NCBI GenBank assembly: GCA_012728415.1
Contig: JAAYFD010000009.1
Coordinates: 62,001-126,000, forward strand
Length of the DNA: 64,000 nt
Direction: 5' to 3'
Source of the DNA: Gammaproteobacteria bacterium
Lineage (GTDB): Bacteria > Pseudomonadota > Gammaproteobacteria > Pseudomonadales > Pseudomonadaceae
Shown: piece by piece, positions 39,142-49,420 of the stretch
Position numbering within the stretch: the stretch's first letter is position 1
Layout: each line of letters opens with the position of its first letter
The notes under the pieces: generated by a model
Database searches by the model: none
What the model saw: only the letters and a program-made list of their open reading frames with translations
What the model was told of the DNA's origin: nothing
Made by a program: the position numbers and the translations under genes

Positions 39142-39380
39142 AAAAAATTTCAACAATATAAATTTTAAAAGAAACTTGTTCTACCTTACGGAAACACTTA
39201 GCAAACACACCCGTAAGCAGAACACTTTGAAAAATCAATAGATTATACTTTAGCCGCGCATGGGGACCCGATTTATTCAGCAAGTCCATTAGTCTACAAA
39301 ATACACATACGAGTTATAGAAAAATATCAACGCCAGTCTAGCACATTACCTTTTCCACTCGCTTTCCTTAATTTCAAACC

Positions 39381-39408
39381 AAAAAAAGGCCGCATTTGCG
39401 GCCTTTAT
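39381..39408 (-). terminator. Terminator after fliC2
   Basis: Minus strand AAAGGCCGCA-AATGCGGCC followed by seven T, about 45 bases after the fliC2 stop. It separates fliC2 from the glycosyltransferase gene, which needs its own promoter. The stretch 39157-39380 is AT-rich and shows nothing else clear. Confidence 0.88.
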
Positions 39409-39451
39409 TGGGTTTACTCACTCTATGTCGAGACGAGTTTAGCGTGTTGAG

Positions 39452-40630
39452 TTAACGCAGCAGGCTGAGGACTGCTTGTGGCAGTTGGTTGGCCTGAGCG
39501 AGAATCGCAGTACCGGCTTGCTGCATAATCTGCTGTTTACTCAGGTTCGCAGTCTCGGCGGCGTAGTCAGTATCCTTGATACGACCACGAGCGGCAGAGA
39601 CGTTTTCAGCAATATTTTGCAGGTTACCGATGGTATTCTCAAAGCGGTTTTGAATCGCACCAAGGTCAGCACGCTGGGCATCAATTGACTGGATTGCCTG
39701 ATCAATAACTATAATCGCCTCTTGAGAGCCCTTAACATCGTCGATGTTAATTTCTTGAACAGTATTACCAGAAGTAACAGCAGACAGACTTACAGCAGTG
39801 GTAGCTCCAGACACAGCCGCAGCAGCCGAAGAAGCCAAAGCACTAACTTTGATGTCCACCTGGCCTTCACCGCTACCACTCGCTACCTTGCTGACATAGT
39901 CAATGGTACCGGAACTATTAACAAACGCTCCCACTCCAATGTTGGCATCATTAATCATGGTTGCGAGTGCTTGAGTTGCTTCCTTTGTATTTGAAGGGTC
40001 TTTAACTTCTACGCTGTATGTTTTTGCGTCTTCTCCATCTACAGCTATAGAAACAGCAATATGAGTATTTTCTGGTGCAGCGCTAGTCACAGCTGCGCCT
40101 GACCCTGCAAACACTTCCCCTTTAAGAGATGTAGTGCTCATTTCGTTGATTTTAACACTAATCGTTTCATTAGCCGCCGAGCCTACCTGGAAGGTAGTAG
40201 TACCGAAAGAGCCATCCAACAATTTTTTACCACCAAAGCTGGTAGTGTTGGCAATACGATCCAGCTCTTTTTTCAGTTCGGTGACTTCCTGGTTTAGTGC
40301 TTTACGCTCATCATCGCTGTTAGAGCCGTTGGCAGACTGCAGAGCCAGATCACGCATGCGCTGCAGAATCTCGGTGGACTGCTCCAGCGCGCCTTCAGCG
40401 GTTTGCGCCATGGAGATGCCGTCGTTGGAGTTCTTTACGGCGATGTTCAGGCCGTTGACCTGGCTGGTCAGGCGGTTGGCAATTTGCAGACCAGCGGCGT
40501 CGTCTTTCGCGCTGTTGATGCGTGAGCCTGTGGACAGGCGCTGCAGCGAGGTGGCCAGGTTGTTGGAAGAAGCGTTCAGGTTGCGCTGAGTGTTCAGGGC
40601 GGAAACGTTGGTATTAACGGAAAGTGCCAT
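39452..40630 (-). CDS. fliC: Flagellin FliC, copy 2
   Basis: 392 residues. Conserved ends ([40 protein letters not shown]) nearly match copy 1; the central Ser/Thr/Ala-rich part (about 170-295) is different. GGAGG lies just upstream of the start. It has two tandem sigma-28 promoters and its own terminator, so it looks like the main, independently transcribed flagellin. Confidence 0.95.
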   Translation of the reverse strand: MALSVNTNVSALNTQRNLNASSNNLATSLQRLSTGSRINSAKDDAAGLQIANRLTSQVNGLNIAVKNSNDGISMAQTAEGALEQSTEILQRMRDLALQSANGSNSDDERKALNQEVTELKKELDRIANTTSFGGKKLLDGSFGTTTFQVGSAANETISVKINEMSTTSLKGEVFAGSGAAVTSAAPENTHIAVSIAVDGEDAKTYSVEVKDPSNTKEATQALATMINDANIGVGAFVNSSGTIDYVSKVASGSGEGQVDIKVSALASSAAAAVSGATTAVSLSAVTSGNTVQEINIDDVKGSQEAIIVIDQAIQSIDAQRADLGAIQNRFENTIGNLQNIAENVSAARGRIKDTDYAAETANLSKQQIMQQAGTAILAQANQLPQAVLSLLR

Positions 40631-40709
40631 GATGTTGTCCTCCGGGACGTTTTACTTATGTTGATCTCGGGCCGGTGGTTTCCAGCGCCGTGTTCATTCG
40701 TTGCTTCCT

Positions 40710-40736
40710 GTATCGGTAGGGTTACAAAAAGCTTTA
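40710..40736 (-). promoter_or_regulatory. Sigma-28 (FliA) promoter of fliC2, proximal
   Basis: Minus strand TAAA-N15-ACCGATAC, against the consensus TAAA-N15-GCCGATAA: perfect spacing, two mismatches at the ends of the -10 box. The start codon is about 80 bp downstream. Confidence 0.7.
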
Positions 40737-40805
40737 ATCTTTTTCTGGTCCGTTTGCTTTGTGGTGATAGCTGTTTGACAGCAGCCTGCAGTGGACTTGC
40801 TTGCT

Positions 40806-40832
40806 GTATCGCACCCGGGAGGAAAAACTTTA
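40806..40832 (-). promoter_or_regulatory. Second sigma-28-like promoter, distal
   Basis: Minus strand TAAAGTTT, then 11 bp, then TGCGATAC. The -35 is perfect and the spacing is right; the -10 has three mismatches. Together with the proximal site it forms a tandem arrangement 96 bp apart. Confidence 0.5.
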
Positions 40833-40941
40833 ATCGTAGTTTGATGTTTTTTGAAATTGGCAGCCTGCAGCTGCCTTTGCTCCCGCAAAAACTGTGCCTG
40901 CATTGCGGGCGTGCATGTTGAGTCGTGATGGCTATCTACAG

Positions 40942-41018
40942 CTCTGCAGGAGCCACTTCAGTGGCAACCAAGGCCGGTTCTGAGCAACTCCTGGTCGCGG
41001 CTAAAGCCGCGAACACTG
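40942..41018. repeat. REP pair (REPIN)
   Basis: GGAGCCACTTCAGTGGCAACC and GGTCGCGGCTAAAGCCGCG in inverted orientation, with a 20-bp spacer. Between fliC2 and the end of the rhamnose operon. Confidence 0.75.
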
Positions 41019-41056
41019 CCCGAGCAGAGTCCAAGCAAGACAGCTACTGAGCCATT

Positions 41057-41086
41057 GGTCGCGACTGAATTCGCTCGTACAGCCCC
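41057..41086 (+). repeat. Degenerate single REP
   Basis: GGTCGCGACTGAATTCGCTC keeps the REP pattern with changes in the stem. It lies next to the pair at 40942-41018 and just before the rfbB stop. Confidence 0.5.
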
Positions 41087-41110
41087 GCTCTCCCCGTCAT
41101 ACACAGCTTT

Positions 41111-42235
41111 TTATATCTGCCCGATCCGCTGTCGCTGGTAACTGCCATCCTGTACACGCTGGCACCAGTGCTGGTTGTCCAGATACCACTGCACAGTTTT
41201 ACGCAAACCGCTGGCAAAGGTTTCCTGCGGCACCCAGTCCAGCTCGCGGGCAATTTTAGATGCATCAATGGCGTAACGCCGGTCATGACCCGGACGGTCC
41301 GCCACGTGGGTAATCAGGCTCTTATAGCTGACCTTGCCCTGCCCTTTCGCGGCCGCTCCCTCATTCGCCGGCTGCTTCGGCTCCCTTGGAGCAAGTTCAT
41401 CGAGAATCTCACAAATTGCCTCGACCACGTCGAGATTGGTTTTTTCGTTATGGCCACCAATGTTGTAGGTTTCCCCAGGCTCTCCGCATGTCAGCACCTG
41501 CAACAGCGCTCGTGCATGATCCTCCACGTACAGCCAGTCGCGGATCTGATCACCCTGGCCATAAATCGGTAACGGCCTGCCTTCCAGCGCATTAAGTATC
41601 ACCAGCGGAATCAGCTTTTCCGGAAAATGATAAGGCCCATAATTATTGGAGCAATTAGTCACGATAACCGGCACGCCATAGGTACGCTGCCAGGCTCTTA
41701 CAAGATGATCAGAGCCTGCCTTCGACGCTGAATAAGGAGAGCTTGGTGCATAGGGTGTGCTTTCCGTGAACAACGGCAGGCTGTCCTTGTTGACACCCTC
41801 GTCTGCCGGATGCGGCAAATCACCATACACTTCATCCGTAGAGATATGATGAAAACGAAACACAGCCTTACGCTCAGGCGGCAGCTGACTCCAGTAGGCT
41901 CGCGCCGCCTCAAGCAACACATAGGTGCCTACAATGTTGGTCTGAATAAACTCGCCGGGGCCATCAATGGAGCGGTCTACGTGACTTTCTGCCGCAAGAT
42001 GCATGACCGCATCAGGCTGATGCACTGCAAACACCCGCTGCACCTCGGCGGCATCACAGATATCCACCTGTTCGAACACATAGCGCGGGCTGTCGCTGAT
42101 GCTCGCCAACGACTCAAGATTGCCGGCATAGGTCAGCTTGTCGAGGTTGACAACCGAATGTCCGGTATCGTTGATCAGGTGACGAACCACAGCACTGCCA
42201 ATAAAACCGGCACCGCCGGTAACCAGAATTTTCAT
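41111..42235 (-). CDS. rfbB: dTDP-glucose 4,6-dehydratase
   Basis: Second step of dTDP-L-rhamnose synthesis: makes dTDP-4-keto-6-deoxyglucose. 374 residues of the extended SDR family: NAD motif GGAGFIGS (about residues 7-14), [11 protein letters not shown], catalytic [10 protein letters not shown] and [18 protein letters not shown] 42235 follows AGGA; a longer frame to 42289 is not supported. Last gene of the rfbA-C-D-B operon; the insertion [17 protein letters not shown] (about residues 283-300) is an unusual loop. Confidence 0.95.
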   Translation of the reverse strand: MKILVTGGAGFIGSAVVRHLINDTGHSVVNLDKLTYAGNLESLASISDSPRYVFEQVDICDAAEVQRVFAVHQPDAVMHLAAESHVDRSIDGPGEFIQTNIVGTYVLLEAARAYWSQLPPERKAVFRFHHISTDEVYGDLPHPADEGVNKDSLPLFTESTPYAPSSPYSASKAGSDHLVRAWQRTYGVPVIVTNCSNNYGPYHFPEKLIPLVILNALEGRPLPIYGQGDQIRDWLYVEDHARALLQVLTCGEPGETYNIGGHNEKTNLDVVEAICEILDELAPREPKQPANEGAAAKGQGKVSYKSLITHVADRPGHDRRYAIDASKIARELDWVPQETFASGLRKTVQWYLDNQHWCQRVQDGSYQRQRIGQI

Positions 42236-42342
42236 GAATTTTTCCTGCTGATTCCAGCACCAACTGCCGGTTTCAAGATTGAATATCACAGAGCGAACCT
42301 GTTCCGCCGCATCCTGCCATCACTACAGAGCGGGCCTGCCAA

Positions 42343-43233
42343 TTATGAATTGACATGCTCTTGCAGCCCTAGCAAACACAGGCCCAGCGACTGCCTCCAA
42401 TGGGGAATCGGGGCTGATAACAGCTGTCTGATCCTGGCCTTGCTCAGCACGCTATAAAACGGGCGAGCAGCCGGTGTGGGATAGGCACTGCTTGCAATCG
42501 GACTGACCGCGCAAGCCACGCCAGACAGTTCAAACACCGCCACTGCAAAGTCATACCAGCTGCACACGCCTTCATTGCTGTAGTGGTAAACCTGCGCATC
42601 ACTCGCTGTGGAATCAAGCCCCGTTTTCAGCAACTCCAGCAAAGCCGCAGCCAGATCAGGAGCATAAGTAGGTGTACCGACCTGATCACATACGACCCCC
42701 AGCTCTCTGCGTTGACCGCCCAAACGCAACATGGTTTTGACAAAATTGTTGCCAAACTCCGAATACACCCATCCAGTGCGCACAATGCCCCCCCGGCAAC
42801 CACTGGCCAGTAGCGCCTGTTCACCGCCCAGCTTGCTGGCACCGTATGCATTGACTGGCGCTGTGGTATCCGCCTCGGTGTAGGGGCGGCAAGCCTGCCC
42901 ACTGAATACATAATCAGTCGACACATGCAAAAAGTAGCTGCCCTGCTGGCGTGCAATCCCGGCCAGCTGCGCAACAGCGTGCTGGTTGACCTGCCTGGCC
43001 AGCTCCTGTTCGGACTCTGCCCTGTCCACTGCTGTATAAGCTGCCGCATTGATGATGCCCGCATAGGGCTGCTCAAGCCTGTCAAAAAAAGTACTGATTG
43101 ACTCGGCAGACTCCAGATCAAGCCGGTCGCGTCCGGCAAAATCCAGCTCAAACAGTGGATACTGCGCAGCAACCTTCTGCAAACTTTGCCCCAGCTGCCC
43201 GTTTTTACCAAGTACCAGCACCCGCCTAGTCAT
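42343..43233 (-). CDS. rfbD: dTDP-4-dehydrorhamnose reductase
   Basis: Last step of dTDP-L-rhamnose synthesis (NAD(P)H-dependent). 296 residues. N-terminal VLVLGKNGQLGQSL, INAAAYTAVDRAESE, VSTDYVFSG and YGASKLGGEQALL are typical. The start ATG 43233 overlaps the end of rfbC by eight bases; a longer frame up to 43413 is read inside rfbC and rejected. Confidence 0.94.
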   Translation of the reverse strand: MTRRVLVLGKNGQLGQSLQKVAAQYPLFELDFAGRDRLDLESAESISTFFDRLEQPYAGIINAAAYTAVDRAESEQELARQVNQHAVAQLAGIARQQGSYFLHVSTDYVFSGQACRPYTEADTTAPVNAYGASKLGGEQALLASGCRGGIVRTGWVYSEFGNNFVKTMLRLGGQRRELGVVCDQVGTPTYAPDLAAALLELLKTGLDSTASDAQVYHYSNEGVCSWYDFAVAVFELSGVACAVSPIASSAYPTPAARPFYSVLSKARIRQLLSAPIPHWRQSLGLCLLGLQEHVNS

Positions 43234-43801
43234 GCAAACGGTCCTTGTAGGCAAATGCCTCGCCCAGCTGACTGAGCAAAGGCTGCTTTTGATCCTTGGC
43301 CGACAGCTGCAACTGCTCTGGCGGTAACAGCCAGTCAATCCCCAGCGCAGGATCATCAAACGCCAAGCCACGATCCGATTCGGGTGAATAGTAGTTATCA
43401 ACTTTATAGGCAAAACGGGCTGTCTCGCTCAGCACCACAAAACCATGGGCAAAGCCACGGGGAACAAACAGCTGCCGCTTGCTTTGCGCATCCAGCCGAA
43501 CAGCCACATGCTGACCGAATGTGGGACTGCCCTGGCGAATATCCACCGCAACATCCAGTACTTCGCCATCGAGCACCCGTACCAGCTTGGCCTGGGCATG
43601 GGGGGGCAACTGAAAGTGCAAACCGCGCAACACGCCATGCGATGAAAAAGACTCGTTGTCCTGGCAAAAAGACACTGCATAGCCCACGGCCTGCTCCAGC
43701 AGGTCATGACGGAAGGTTTCAACGAAATAGCCACGGGCATCACCGTGCACCCTGGGCTCAATCAAAAACACATCAGGAATTGCCTGGGGAGTCAGCTGCA
43801 T
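43226..43801 (-). CDS. rfbC: dTDP-4-dehydrorhamnose 3,5-epimerase
   Basis: Third enzyme of dTDP-L-rhamnose synthesis. 191 residues, cupin fold. Core: FLIEPRVHGDARGYFVETFR, QDNESFSSHGVLRGLHFQ with the catalytic His, and VPRGFAHGFVVLSE. Starts two bases after the rfbA stop, with GGAG upstream; overlaps rfbD. Confidence 0.95.
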   Translation of the reverse strand: MQLTPQAIPDVFLIEPRVHGDARGYFVETFRHDLLEQAVGYAVSFCQDNESFSSHGVLRGLHFQLPPHAQAKLVRVLDGEVLDVAVDIRQGSPTFGQHVAVRLDAQSKRQLFVPRGFAHGFVVLSETARFAYKVDNYYSPESDRGLAFDDPALGIDWLLPPEQLQLSAKDQKQPLLSQLGEAFAYKDRLHD

Positions 43802-43803
43802 GT

Positions 43804-44685
43804 TTAGTGCTCCTCTTTCATGCGGTGTATCAGATACTGACCATACTGGTTTTTTTCCAGAGGCCGGGCCAGCTCCAGCACCTGTGTACGACTGATATAG
43901 CCCATCTCAAAAGCGATCTCTTCCAGGCAGGCCACTTTAAGACCCTGGCGCTTCTCTATGGTTTCAATAAAAGCAGAAGCTTCTAAAAGGCTCTCATGGG
44001 TGCCAGTATCCAGCCAGGCGTAACCACGACCCATTTTTTCCAGCATCAGCCGGCCTTCAGCCAAAAACATCTGATTAATGGTGGTAATTTCCAGCTCACC
44101 ACGGGCCGAGGGCTTCACCTCGACCGCTTTTTGCACCACATCATTCGGGTAGAAATACAAACCAGTGACCGCATAGCTGGACTTGGGCTTTTCTGGCTTT
44201 TCTTCAATGCCCACTACCCGCCCCTGAGCATCAAATTCGACTACTCCATAACGCTGCGGATCTTGCACATGATAGCCAAACACAGTGGCCTGGCGATTAT
44301 CTCGCGCATTACTCACTGCCGACCCCAGCAAGCTGATTAGGTCATGGCCATGATAGATGTTATCACCCAAAATCAGGCACACATCATCGTCACCTATAAA
44401 CTCGCGCCCCAGAATAAACGCCTGGGCCAGGCCATCGGGCGAGGGCTGCACCACATACTCAAAACGCATGCCCAGCTCGGTGCCATCACCCAGCAAGCGC
44501 TGAAAACTGGACTGATCTTCTGGGGTGGTGATAATCAGCACCTCGCGAATACCGGCCAGCATCAACACCGACAGCGGGTAATACACCATCGGCTTGTCAT
44601 ATACCGGAATCAGCTGTTTGGACACACCACGTGTGATCGGATACAAACGGGTGCCGGAACCACCCGCCAGAATAATGCCTTTCAT
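43804..44685 (-). CDS. rfbA: Glucose-1-phosphate thymidylyltransferase
   Basis: First step of the pathway: dTTP + glucose-1-phosphate to dTDP-glucose. 293 residues; [49 protein letters not shown] and GLYFYPNDV are typical of RmlA. ATG 44685 has GGGGGTGA upstream; the open frame goes back to 44985, but the extra 100 residues look random. First gene of the operon whose product probably feeds flagellin and/or surface polysaccharide. Confidence 0.95.
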   Translation of the reverse strand: MKGIILAGGSGTRLYPITRGVSKQLIPVYDKPMVYYPLSVLMLAGIREVLIITTPEDQSSFQRLLGDGTELGMRFEYVVQPSPDGLAQAFILGREFIGDDDVCLILGDNIYHGHDLISLLGSAVSNARDNRQATVFGYHVQDPQRYGVVEFDAQGRVVGIEEKPEKPKSSYAVTGLYFYPNDVVQKAVEVKPSARGELEITTINQMFLAEGRLMLEKMGRGYAWLDTGTHESLLEASAFIETIEKRQGLKVACLEEIAFEMGYISRTQVLELARPLEKNQYGQYLIHRMKEEH

Positions 44686-44992
44686 ATCACCCCCTGTAAA
44701 AATAACGGCCACAGTGTAATGTACAGCCAACGGCAGCACCAGCAGCACAGGCCCGGTGTCTCGTCCGCCTGCACCCAACCGGCACCTGTCCCTGTGCGAG
44801 CGGGCTGGGAAGGCCGCTGTTGCGTCAACGGCGTGGTACTGCGCTGATCGCTGCAGGCCACCGAACAAGGCACTCAGGCCAGCCAGGATACCAAATGCGG
44901 AAACCTTACCCTTGATAGCGCTGGCAGACGCGGCAAGAGCGGCTCTGCGACGGTAGCAGACTGTGGAAGTAACAAGCATGCCCAAGGAACTT

Positions 44993-45012
44993 CTGTCGGT
45001 AGCTCCCGACAG
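44993..45012. other. Hairpin in gap between pqqU-like gene and rfbA
   Basis: CTGTCGG-tagctc-CCGACAG in the 350-bp gap (44686-45035). T residues follow on the plus strand after AGGG, so it is at best a weak terminator on that side. The promoter of rfbACDB should be in this gap, but no clear one was seen. Confidence 0.4.
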
Positions 45013-45035
45013 AGGGTTTTTATAGCATGGTCTGC

Positions 45036-47108
45036 TTAATCCCAGCGGTATTCCACACCCAGTCCCGCCAACCAGTTGCGTTTGGGCGCCGGCTCGTAAT
45101 AACGGCCACCTGAGCCGTTGACAATCAGCGAGCCGATATAGGCTTTGTTATTGATATTGTTGACCCGCACAAAGGGCTCAAACGTAAAACCACCCACTTC
45201 GTGCCGGTAGCCGGCACGCCAGTTGAAGATCCGATAGCCGTCGGCCTTGTGCCTGTTGTCATCGGTGGCATAACGCTTGCTCATACCCTGCAGCTCCAGT
45301 GCGGTGCTCAGCGGCAGCTGTTGCGGCTGCCAGGCCAGCTCGGCGTAATAGGTGTGACGGGCAACACCCGGCAGGGTTTTGCCGCTGTGCCGGCCGCTCT
45401 GCCCGTTATAGCTGTCGTACCTGGCGTCCAGCAGGGTGTAAGCCAGGTAACCGGTCAGGCCATAGGCCAGTTTCTGCTCAATACTGAATTCCAGCCCCTT
45501 GCGGGTAGATCGCGCTGCGTTGGCGTAGGTGGCACGGCCATTGACGTTGGCAAAGGTGACAATTTCGTCCTTGACCCGGGTATGGAACAGGGCCAGATCA
45601 ATGCGGGTGGTATCCGAGCGCCACTTCGCACCCAACTCGCCATTGCGAGACACGCTGGGCTTGATGCTGCTGTTAAAACCGGTTTGCCCGTCCGGACGAT
45701 AAGCCACTTCTTGCAAGGTGGGGGTTTCAAAGCCTTGCCCGGCAGCCACATACAGGCTCAGCTGATCGGTCCATTGCCAGTTCAGGCCAGCGGCCGGGTT
45801 GGTTTTGTTGAATTGGGTGCTGCCGCTGTCATCCTTGCCATCGCTGAGAAAATCATCATGGGAGTCGAACTTGAACCTGTTGTGACGCAGGCCCGCTACC
45901 AGCTGCCAGCGCGGTGCCAGCTCCCAGGTGCTGATCAGATAGGCTTCGCGGCTGACGGTGCGGTTGTATTCGTCGCGCTTGAGCTGGCCCTTGCGGCCAA
46001 ACTCGTTATCCTTGCCCTTGCGCCGCTCGCCCTGGTAGTTGTAGGCGACCCCGGATGCCAGCTGAACTGGCAGACCAAACAGTTCGGTGCTGCGTTTCCA
46101 GCCCAGCTCGCCTCCACCAAAACGGCGATCCAGTTGCACTACGCCGTTATTCTTGAACGCCAGGTACTGCAGCATTTCCCGGTTGCCACCATATAACATG
46201 AGGGTAATTTCATCATCATTGCGCAGGATTTGCTGATAGTTGATGCCCATCTGCTGATGGCGCACGGATTTGCGGGTGTTAAAGGTTTTCGCCACGCCAG
46301 CTACCTGACGGCGGTCTTCTTTAACCTGTTCTTTGGTCAGACCCAGCGGGTCGTAGGACATCGGCTGTTCGAGACTGTTGAACACCAGGGTCAAGCGCGA
46401 CAAATCATTGATGTCCCAGCCCAGGCGCAGGTTGGCCACGTTGCGCCGGGTGCGGCTGTGGTCACGGTAGCCGTCAGTGGTCAGCTGTGAGGCATTGGCA
46501 CTGATATTCAAGTCGCCGTACTGGCCGCCATAGCGCAAGCGCGAGCGCCGCAGCTTGTCGGGGCCGGCCGCGATGCGGGCATCCAGCGTTGGCACCTGTG
46601 GGCCGTCAGCCGTATAGCCCTGGATGATGCCGCCCGAAGCGTTGCCGTACAGGGTGGTCAGCGGGCCGCGCAGTACTTCCAGCCGTTGCAACCCGTCCAG
46701 GTCAAACAGCGCCGGCTGGCCCTGTCCGTCGGGCATGGTCAGCGGAATGCCGTCCTGGACCAGACGTACACCACGCACGCCAAACTGGGAGCGGGCACCG
46801 AATCCACGCGAGGAAATTTGTAAATCCTGGGCGTAATTTTCACGATTCAGGGCGCTCAGGCCGGGGACGCGCTGCAGCGATTCGGACAGGTTGGCTCCCA
46901 GCTGGGTAACCTGCAAATCCTGCACTTGTAAACTGTGTTTGGCCAACGGTGTTTTCTGCTCGCTGGCATCCTGGCCACCCCCGAGAACGACCTGCCCGGG
47001 CAAGTTGATCGGCTCCTGGGCAAAAACCAGACCGCTGGCCGCGATTAGAATGCCGGCTGCCAAAGGCGTCAGCCCCGGCAAGGAAAAACTGGAGTTATTT
47101 GTATACAT
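45036..47108 (-). CDS. pqqU: TonB-dependent receptor, YncD/PqqU type
   Basis: Outer-membrane active transporter. 690 residues: signal peptide (about 1-30, ending VFAQE), plug ([68 protein letters not shown]), then the barrel. Long stretches such as [34 protein letters not shown] and [16 protein letters not shown] align well from memory with E. coli YncD, now called PqqU, which imports pyrroloquinoline quinone. The PQQ assignment is inference from that likeness. ATG 47108 follows AGGAAC. No Fur box seen upstream. Confidence 0.85.
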   Translation of the reverse strand: MYTNNSSFSLPGLTPLAAGILIAASGLVFAQEPINLPGQVVLGGGQDASEQKTPLAKHSLQVQDLQVTQLGANLSESLQRVPGLSALNRENYAQDLQISSRGFGARSQFGVRGVRLVQDGIPLTMPDGQGQPALFDLDGLQRLEVLRGPLTTLYGNASGGIIQGYTADGPQVPTLDARIAAGPDKLRRSRLRYGGQYGDLNISANASQLTTDGYRDHSRTRRNVANLRLGWDINDLSRLTLVFNSLEQPMSYDPLGLTKEQVKEDRRQVAGVAKTFNTRKSVRHQQMGINYQQILRNDDEITLMLYGGNREMLQYLAFKNNGVVQLDRRFGGGELGWKRSTELFGLPVQLASGVAYNYQGERRKGKDNEFGRKGQLKRDEYNRTVSREAYLISTWELAPRWQLVAGLRHNRFKFDSHDDFLSDGKDDSGSTQFNKTNPAAGLNWQWTDQLSLYVAAGQGFETPTLQEVAYRPDGQTGFNSSIKPSVSRNGELGAKWRSDTTRIDLALFHTRVKDEIVTFANVNGRATYANAARSTRKGLEFSIEQKLAYGLTGYLAYTLLDARYDSYNGQSGRHSGKTLPGVARHTYYAELAWQPQQLPLSTALELQGMSKRYATDDNRHKADGYRIFNWRAGYRHEVGGFTFEPFVRVNNINNKAYIGSLIVNGSGGRYYEPAPKRNWLAGLGVEYRWD

Positions 47109-47410
47109 GATGCTGTTCCTGTTGGCAGTGGCCAGCCCGGCAGGTGCACAACAACATCACGACCTTGTTCACGCAGCTCATTCAGTGCACGTGTAGCGCC
47201 TGCCAGCAAACCGGCCTTTTTTATTTTGATGACGCTTTCTGTCAGCTCCTCATGTTCGAGAAGGCCGCAGGACGCACCAAGGAATTACGCAATCGAGTAT
47301 AAAAACGGCAACCACCTGCCTGACAGACTGCTTTGGCAGCCGAACAGCGGCACTTTGGTAGCGGCCCACAGGTACAGGGCGACTGCCCTGTTGCGCAGCA
47401 CGCCAGCAGG
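47109..47410. other. Leader region of pqqU-like gene, no gene seen
   Basis: About 300 bp between the receptor gene and the htpG terminator. It contains a long-range inverted repeat: GGCAGGTGCAC (47139-47149) against GTGCAC (47185-47190) and GCGCCTGCC (47196-47204). I looked for a cobalamin riboswitch and did not find the set of conserved boxes. A structured leader is possible but unproven. Confidence 0.3.
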
Positions 47411-47414
47411 CAAC

Positions 47415-47454
47415 AAAAAATCCCCCGCTGGCAACACCAGCGGGGGATTTTTTT
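47415..47454 (-). terminator. Terminator after htpG
   Basis: AAAAAATCCCCCGCTGG-caaca-CCAGCGGGGGATTTTTTT: twelve or more pairs with T runs on both sides. It is 19 bp after the htpG stop on the minus strand and can work both ways. Confidence 0.93.
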
Positions 47455-47472
47455 ATGACACAGCCGAAAGTA

Positions 47473-49374
47473 TTAGCCCGCCAGCTCCACCAGCAGCTTG
47501 TTCAACCGTTGCACATAGGCGGCAGGGTCCTTGATGCTGTCACCAGCAGCCAGTGCCGCCTGGTCAAACAGAATCAGCGCCAGATCGGCAAAGCGGTCTT
47601 CGTCCTGTTCGTTATCCAGCTTCTCCAGCAGCGGGTGGGTCGGGTTGAACTCGAACACCGGTTTGGACTCAGGCACTTTCTGGCCGCTGGCTTCCAGAAT
47701 CTGACGCATTTGCAGACCCAGGTCCTGTTCGCCAATGGCGAGAATGGCCGGTGAATCGGTGAGTCGGTGGGACACGCGAACCTCGGCCACCTGATCTTTC
47801 AGTACGCCATTGAGACGCTCGACCAGGGCTTCTTTTTCTTTGGCGATCTCTTCCTGGGCTTTCTTGTCTTCTTCAGAGTCCAGCTCGCCCAGATCCAGAT
47901 CACCACGGGCAATGTCAACAAAGGTCTTGCCGTCGAACTCGGTCAGGTAGCTCATCATCCACTCGTCGATGCGATCGGACAGCAGCAAGACTTCGATACC
48001 TTTCTTGCGGAATACTTCCAGGTGCGGACTGTTCTTGATGTGGCCGTAACTGTCACCGGTCAGGTAGTAAATCTTGTCCTGGCCCTCTTGCAGACGGCTC
48101 ACATAATCGGCCAGCGCAACGTTCTGGGCACCGTCAGTGCCATGGGTGGAAGCAAAACGCAGCAGGCCGGCGATTTTTTCCTTGTTGGCAAAATCTTCGG
48201 CCGGACCTTCCTTCAGCACTTCACCAAAGGCATCCCAAACCTTGGCGTAGCTTTCGGCATCGTTCTTGGCCATTTTTTCCAGCATGTCCAGCGCCCGCTT
48301 GGTCAGCGCGGTTTTCATGCTGTCGATCACCGGATCCTTCTGCAGAATTTCACGCGACACGTTCAGCGACAAGTCATTGGAGTCGACCACGCCCTTGATA
48401 AAGCGCAGGTACAGCGGCAGAAACTCATCAGCCTGGTCCATAATGAACACCCGCTGCACATAGAGTTTCAGACCGCGCGGCGCTTCACGGTGATAGAGGT
48501 CGAACGGCGCACGGCCAGGCACATAGAGCAGTGATGTATATTCCAGCTTGCCTTCGACCTTGTTGTGGCTCCAGGCCAGCGGGTCTTCAAAATCGTGGGC
48601 AACGTGCTTGTAGAACTCCTTGTACTCTTCATCCTTGACCTCGGTGCGCGGACGGGTCCACAAGGCGCTGGCACGGTTGACCACCTCCCACTCAGGCTCG
48701 GCAGGTGCGTCTTCTTCACCGTAATGCTCTTTTGGCAACTCAATGGGCAGCGCCACGTGGTCGGAATATTTGGTGATGACGTTGCGCAAGCGCCAGCCAT
48801 CAGCAAACTCTTTTTCATCGTCCTTCAGGTGCAGCACAATACGGGTACCGCGTTCGGGCTTGCTAATGGTTTCAATGTCAAACTCACCCTCGCCCGCGGA
48901 CGACCAGAGCACGCCCTCTTCCGCTGGCAGGCCAGCACGGCGGGTAAACACTTCGACTTTTTTCGCCACAATAAAGGCAGAGTAGAAGCCAACACCAAAC
49001 TGGCCAATCAGCTGGGAATCCTTTTTCTGATCGCCGGTCAGCTGTTGCATGAACTCGGCTGTACCCGACTTGGCAATGGTGCCCAGGTGTGACAACACAT
49101 CATCACGACTCATGCCGATAGCGTTGTCTTCAACAGTCAGGGTGTTGGCTTCCTTGTCAAAGCTGATGCGAATTTTCAGCTCAGGATCATTTTCCAGCAA
49201 TTCGGGCCTGGACAGTGCTTCGAAGCGCAGTTTGTCGGCAGCATCCGAAGCGTTGGAAACCAGTTCGCGCAGAAAAATTTCCTTGTTGGAATACAAGGAG
49301 TGGATCATCAAGTGCAGCAGTTGCTTGACTTCGGTCTGGAAACCGAGGGTTTGCTTTTGGGTATCTACAGACAT
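47473..49374 (-). CDS. htpG: Chaperone HtpG (Hsp90)
   Basis: Bacterial Hsp90, an ATP-dependent chaperone of the heat-shock regulon. 633 residues. The N-terminal GHKL ATPase domain shows [41 protein letters not shown] (in shorter parts) and [15 protein letters not shown]; the middle domain has [21 protein letters not shown] in pieces, and [10 protein letters not shown]; then the C-terminal dimer domain. Usual length. A sigma-32 promoter is immediately upstream. Confidence 0.97.
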   Translation of the reverse strand: MSVDTQKQTLGFQTEVKQLLHLMIHSLYSNKEIFLRELVSNASDAADKLRFEALSRPELLENDPELKIRISFDKEANTLTVEDNAIGMSRDDVLSHLGTIAKSGTAEFMQQLTGDQKKDSQLIGQFGVGFYSAFIVAKKVEVFTRRAGLPAEEGVLWSSAGEGEFDIETISKPERGTRIVLHLKDDEKEFADGWRLRNVITKYSDHVALPIELPKEHYGEEDAPAEPEWEVVNRASALWTRPRTEVKDEEYKEFYKHVAHDFEDPLAWSHNKVEGKLEYTSLLYVPGRAPFDLYHREAPRGLKLYVQRVFIMDQADEFLPLYLRFIKGVVDSNDLSLNVSREILQKDPVIDSMKTALTKRALDMLEKMAKNDAESYAKVWDAFGEVLKEGPAEDFANKEKIAGLLRFASTHGTDGAQNVALADYVSRLQEGQDKIYYLTGDSYGHIKNSPHLEVFRKKGIEVLLLSDRIDEWMMSYLTEFDGKTFVDIARGDLDLGELDSEEDKKAQEEIAKEKEALVERLNGVLKDQVAEVRVSHRLTDSPAILAIGEQDLGLQMRQILEASGQKVPESKPVFEFNPTHPLLEKLDNEQDEDRFADLALILFDQAALAAGDSIKDPAAYVQRLNKLLVELAG

Positions 49375-49420
49375 TGGCTACTCCACAAAGGCCTGTTACA
49401 AATTCGATGAGTGACAGGCG

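Noticed and set aside
40658-40921. Cys-rich 87-codon frame upstream of fliC2
   Set aside because: It covers the sigma-28 promoters and the edge of a REP; no ribosome site.
44686-44985. 100-residue N-terminal extension of rfbA
   Set aside because: RmlA proteins start at MKGIILAGG; the extension is Ala/Arg-rich and random, and GGGGGTGA marks the internal start.
47109-47300. Cobalamin riboswitch before the TonB receptor, suggested by GCCACTG
   Set aside because: Only this short word matches; the other conserved boxes and the expected layout are absent.
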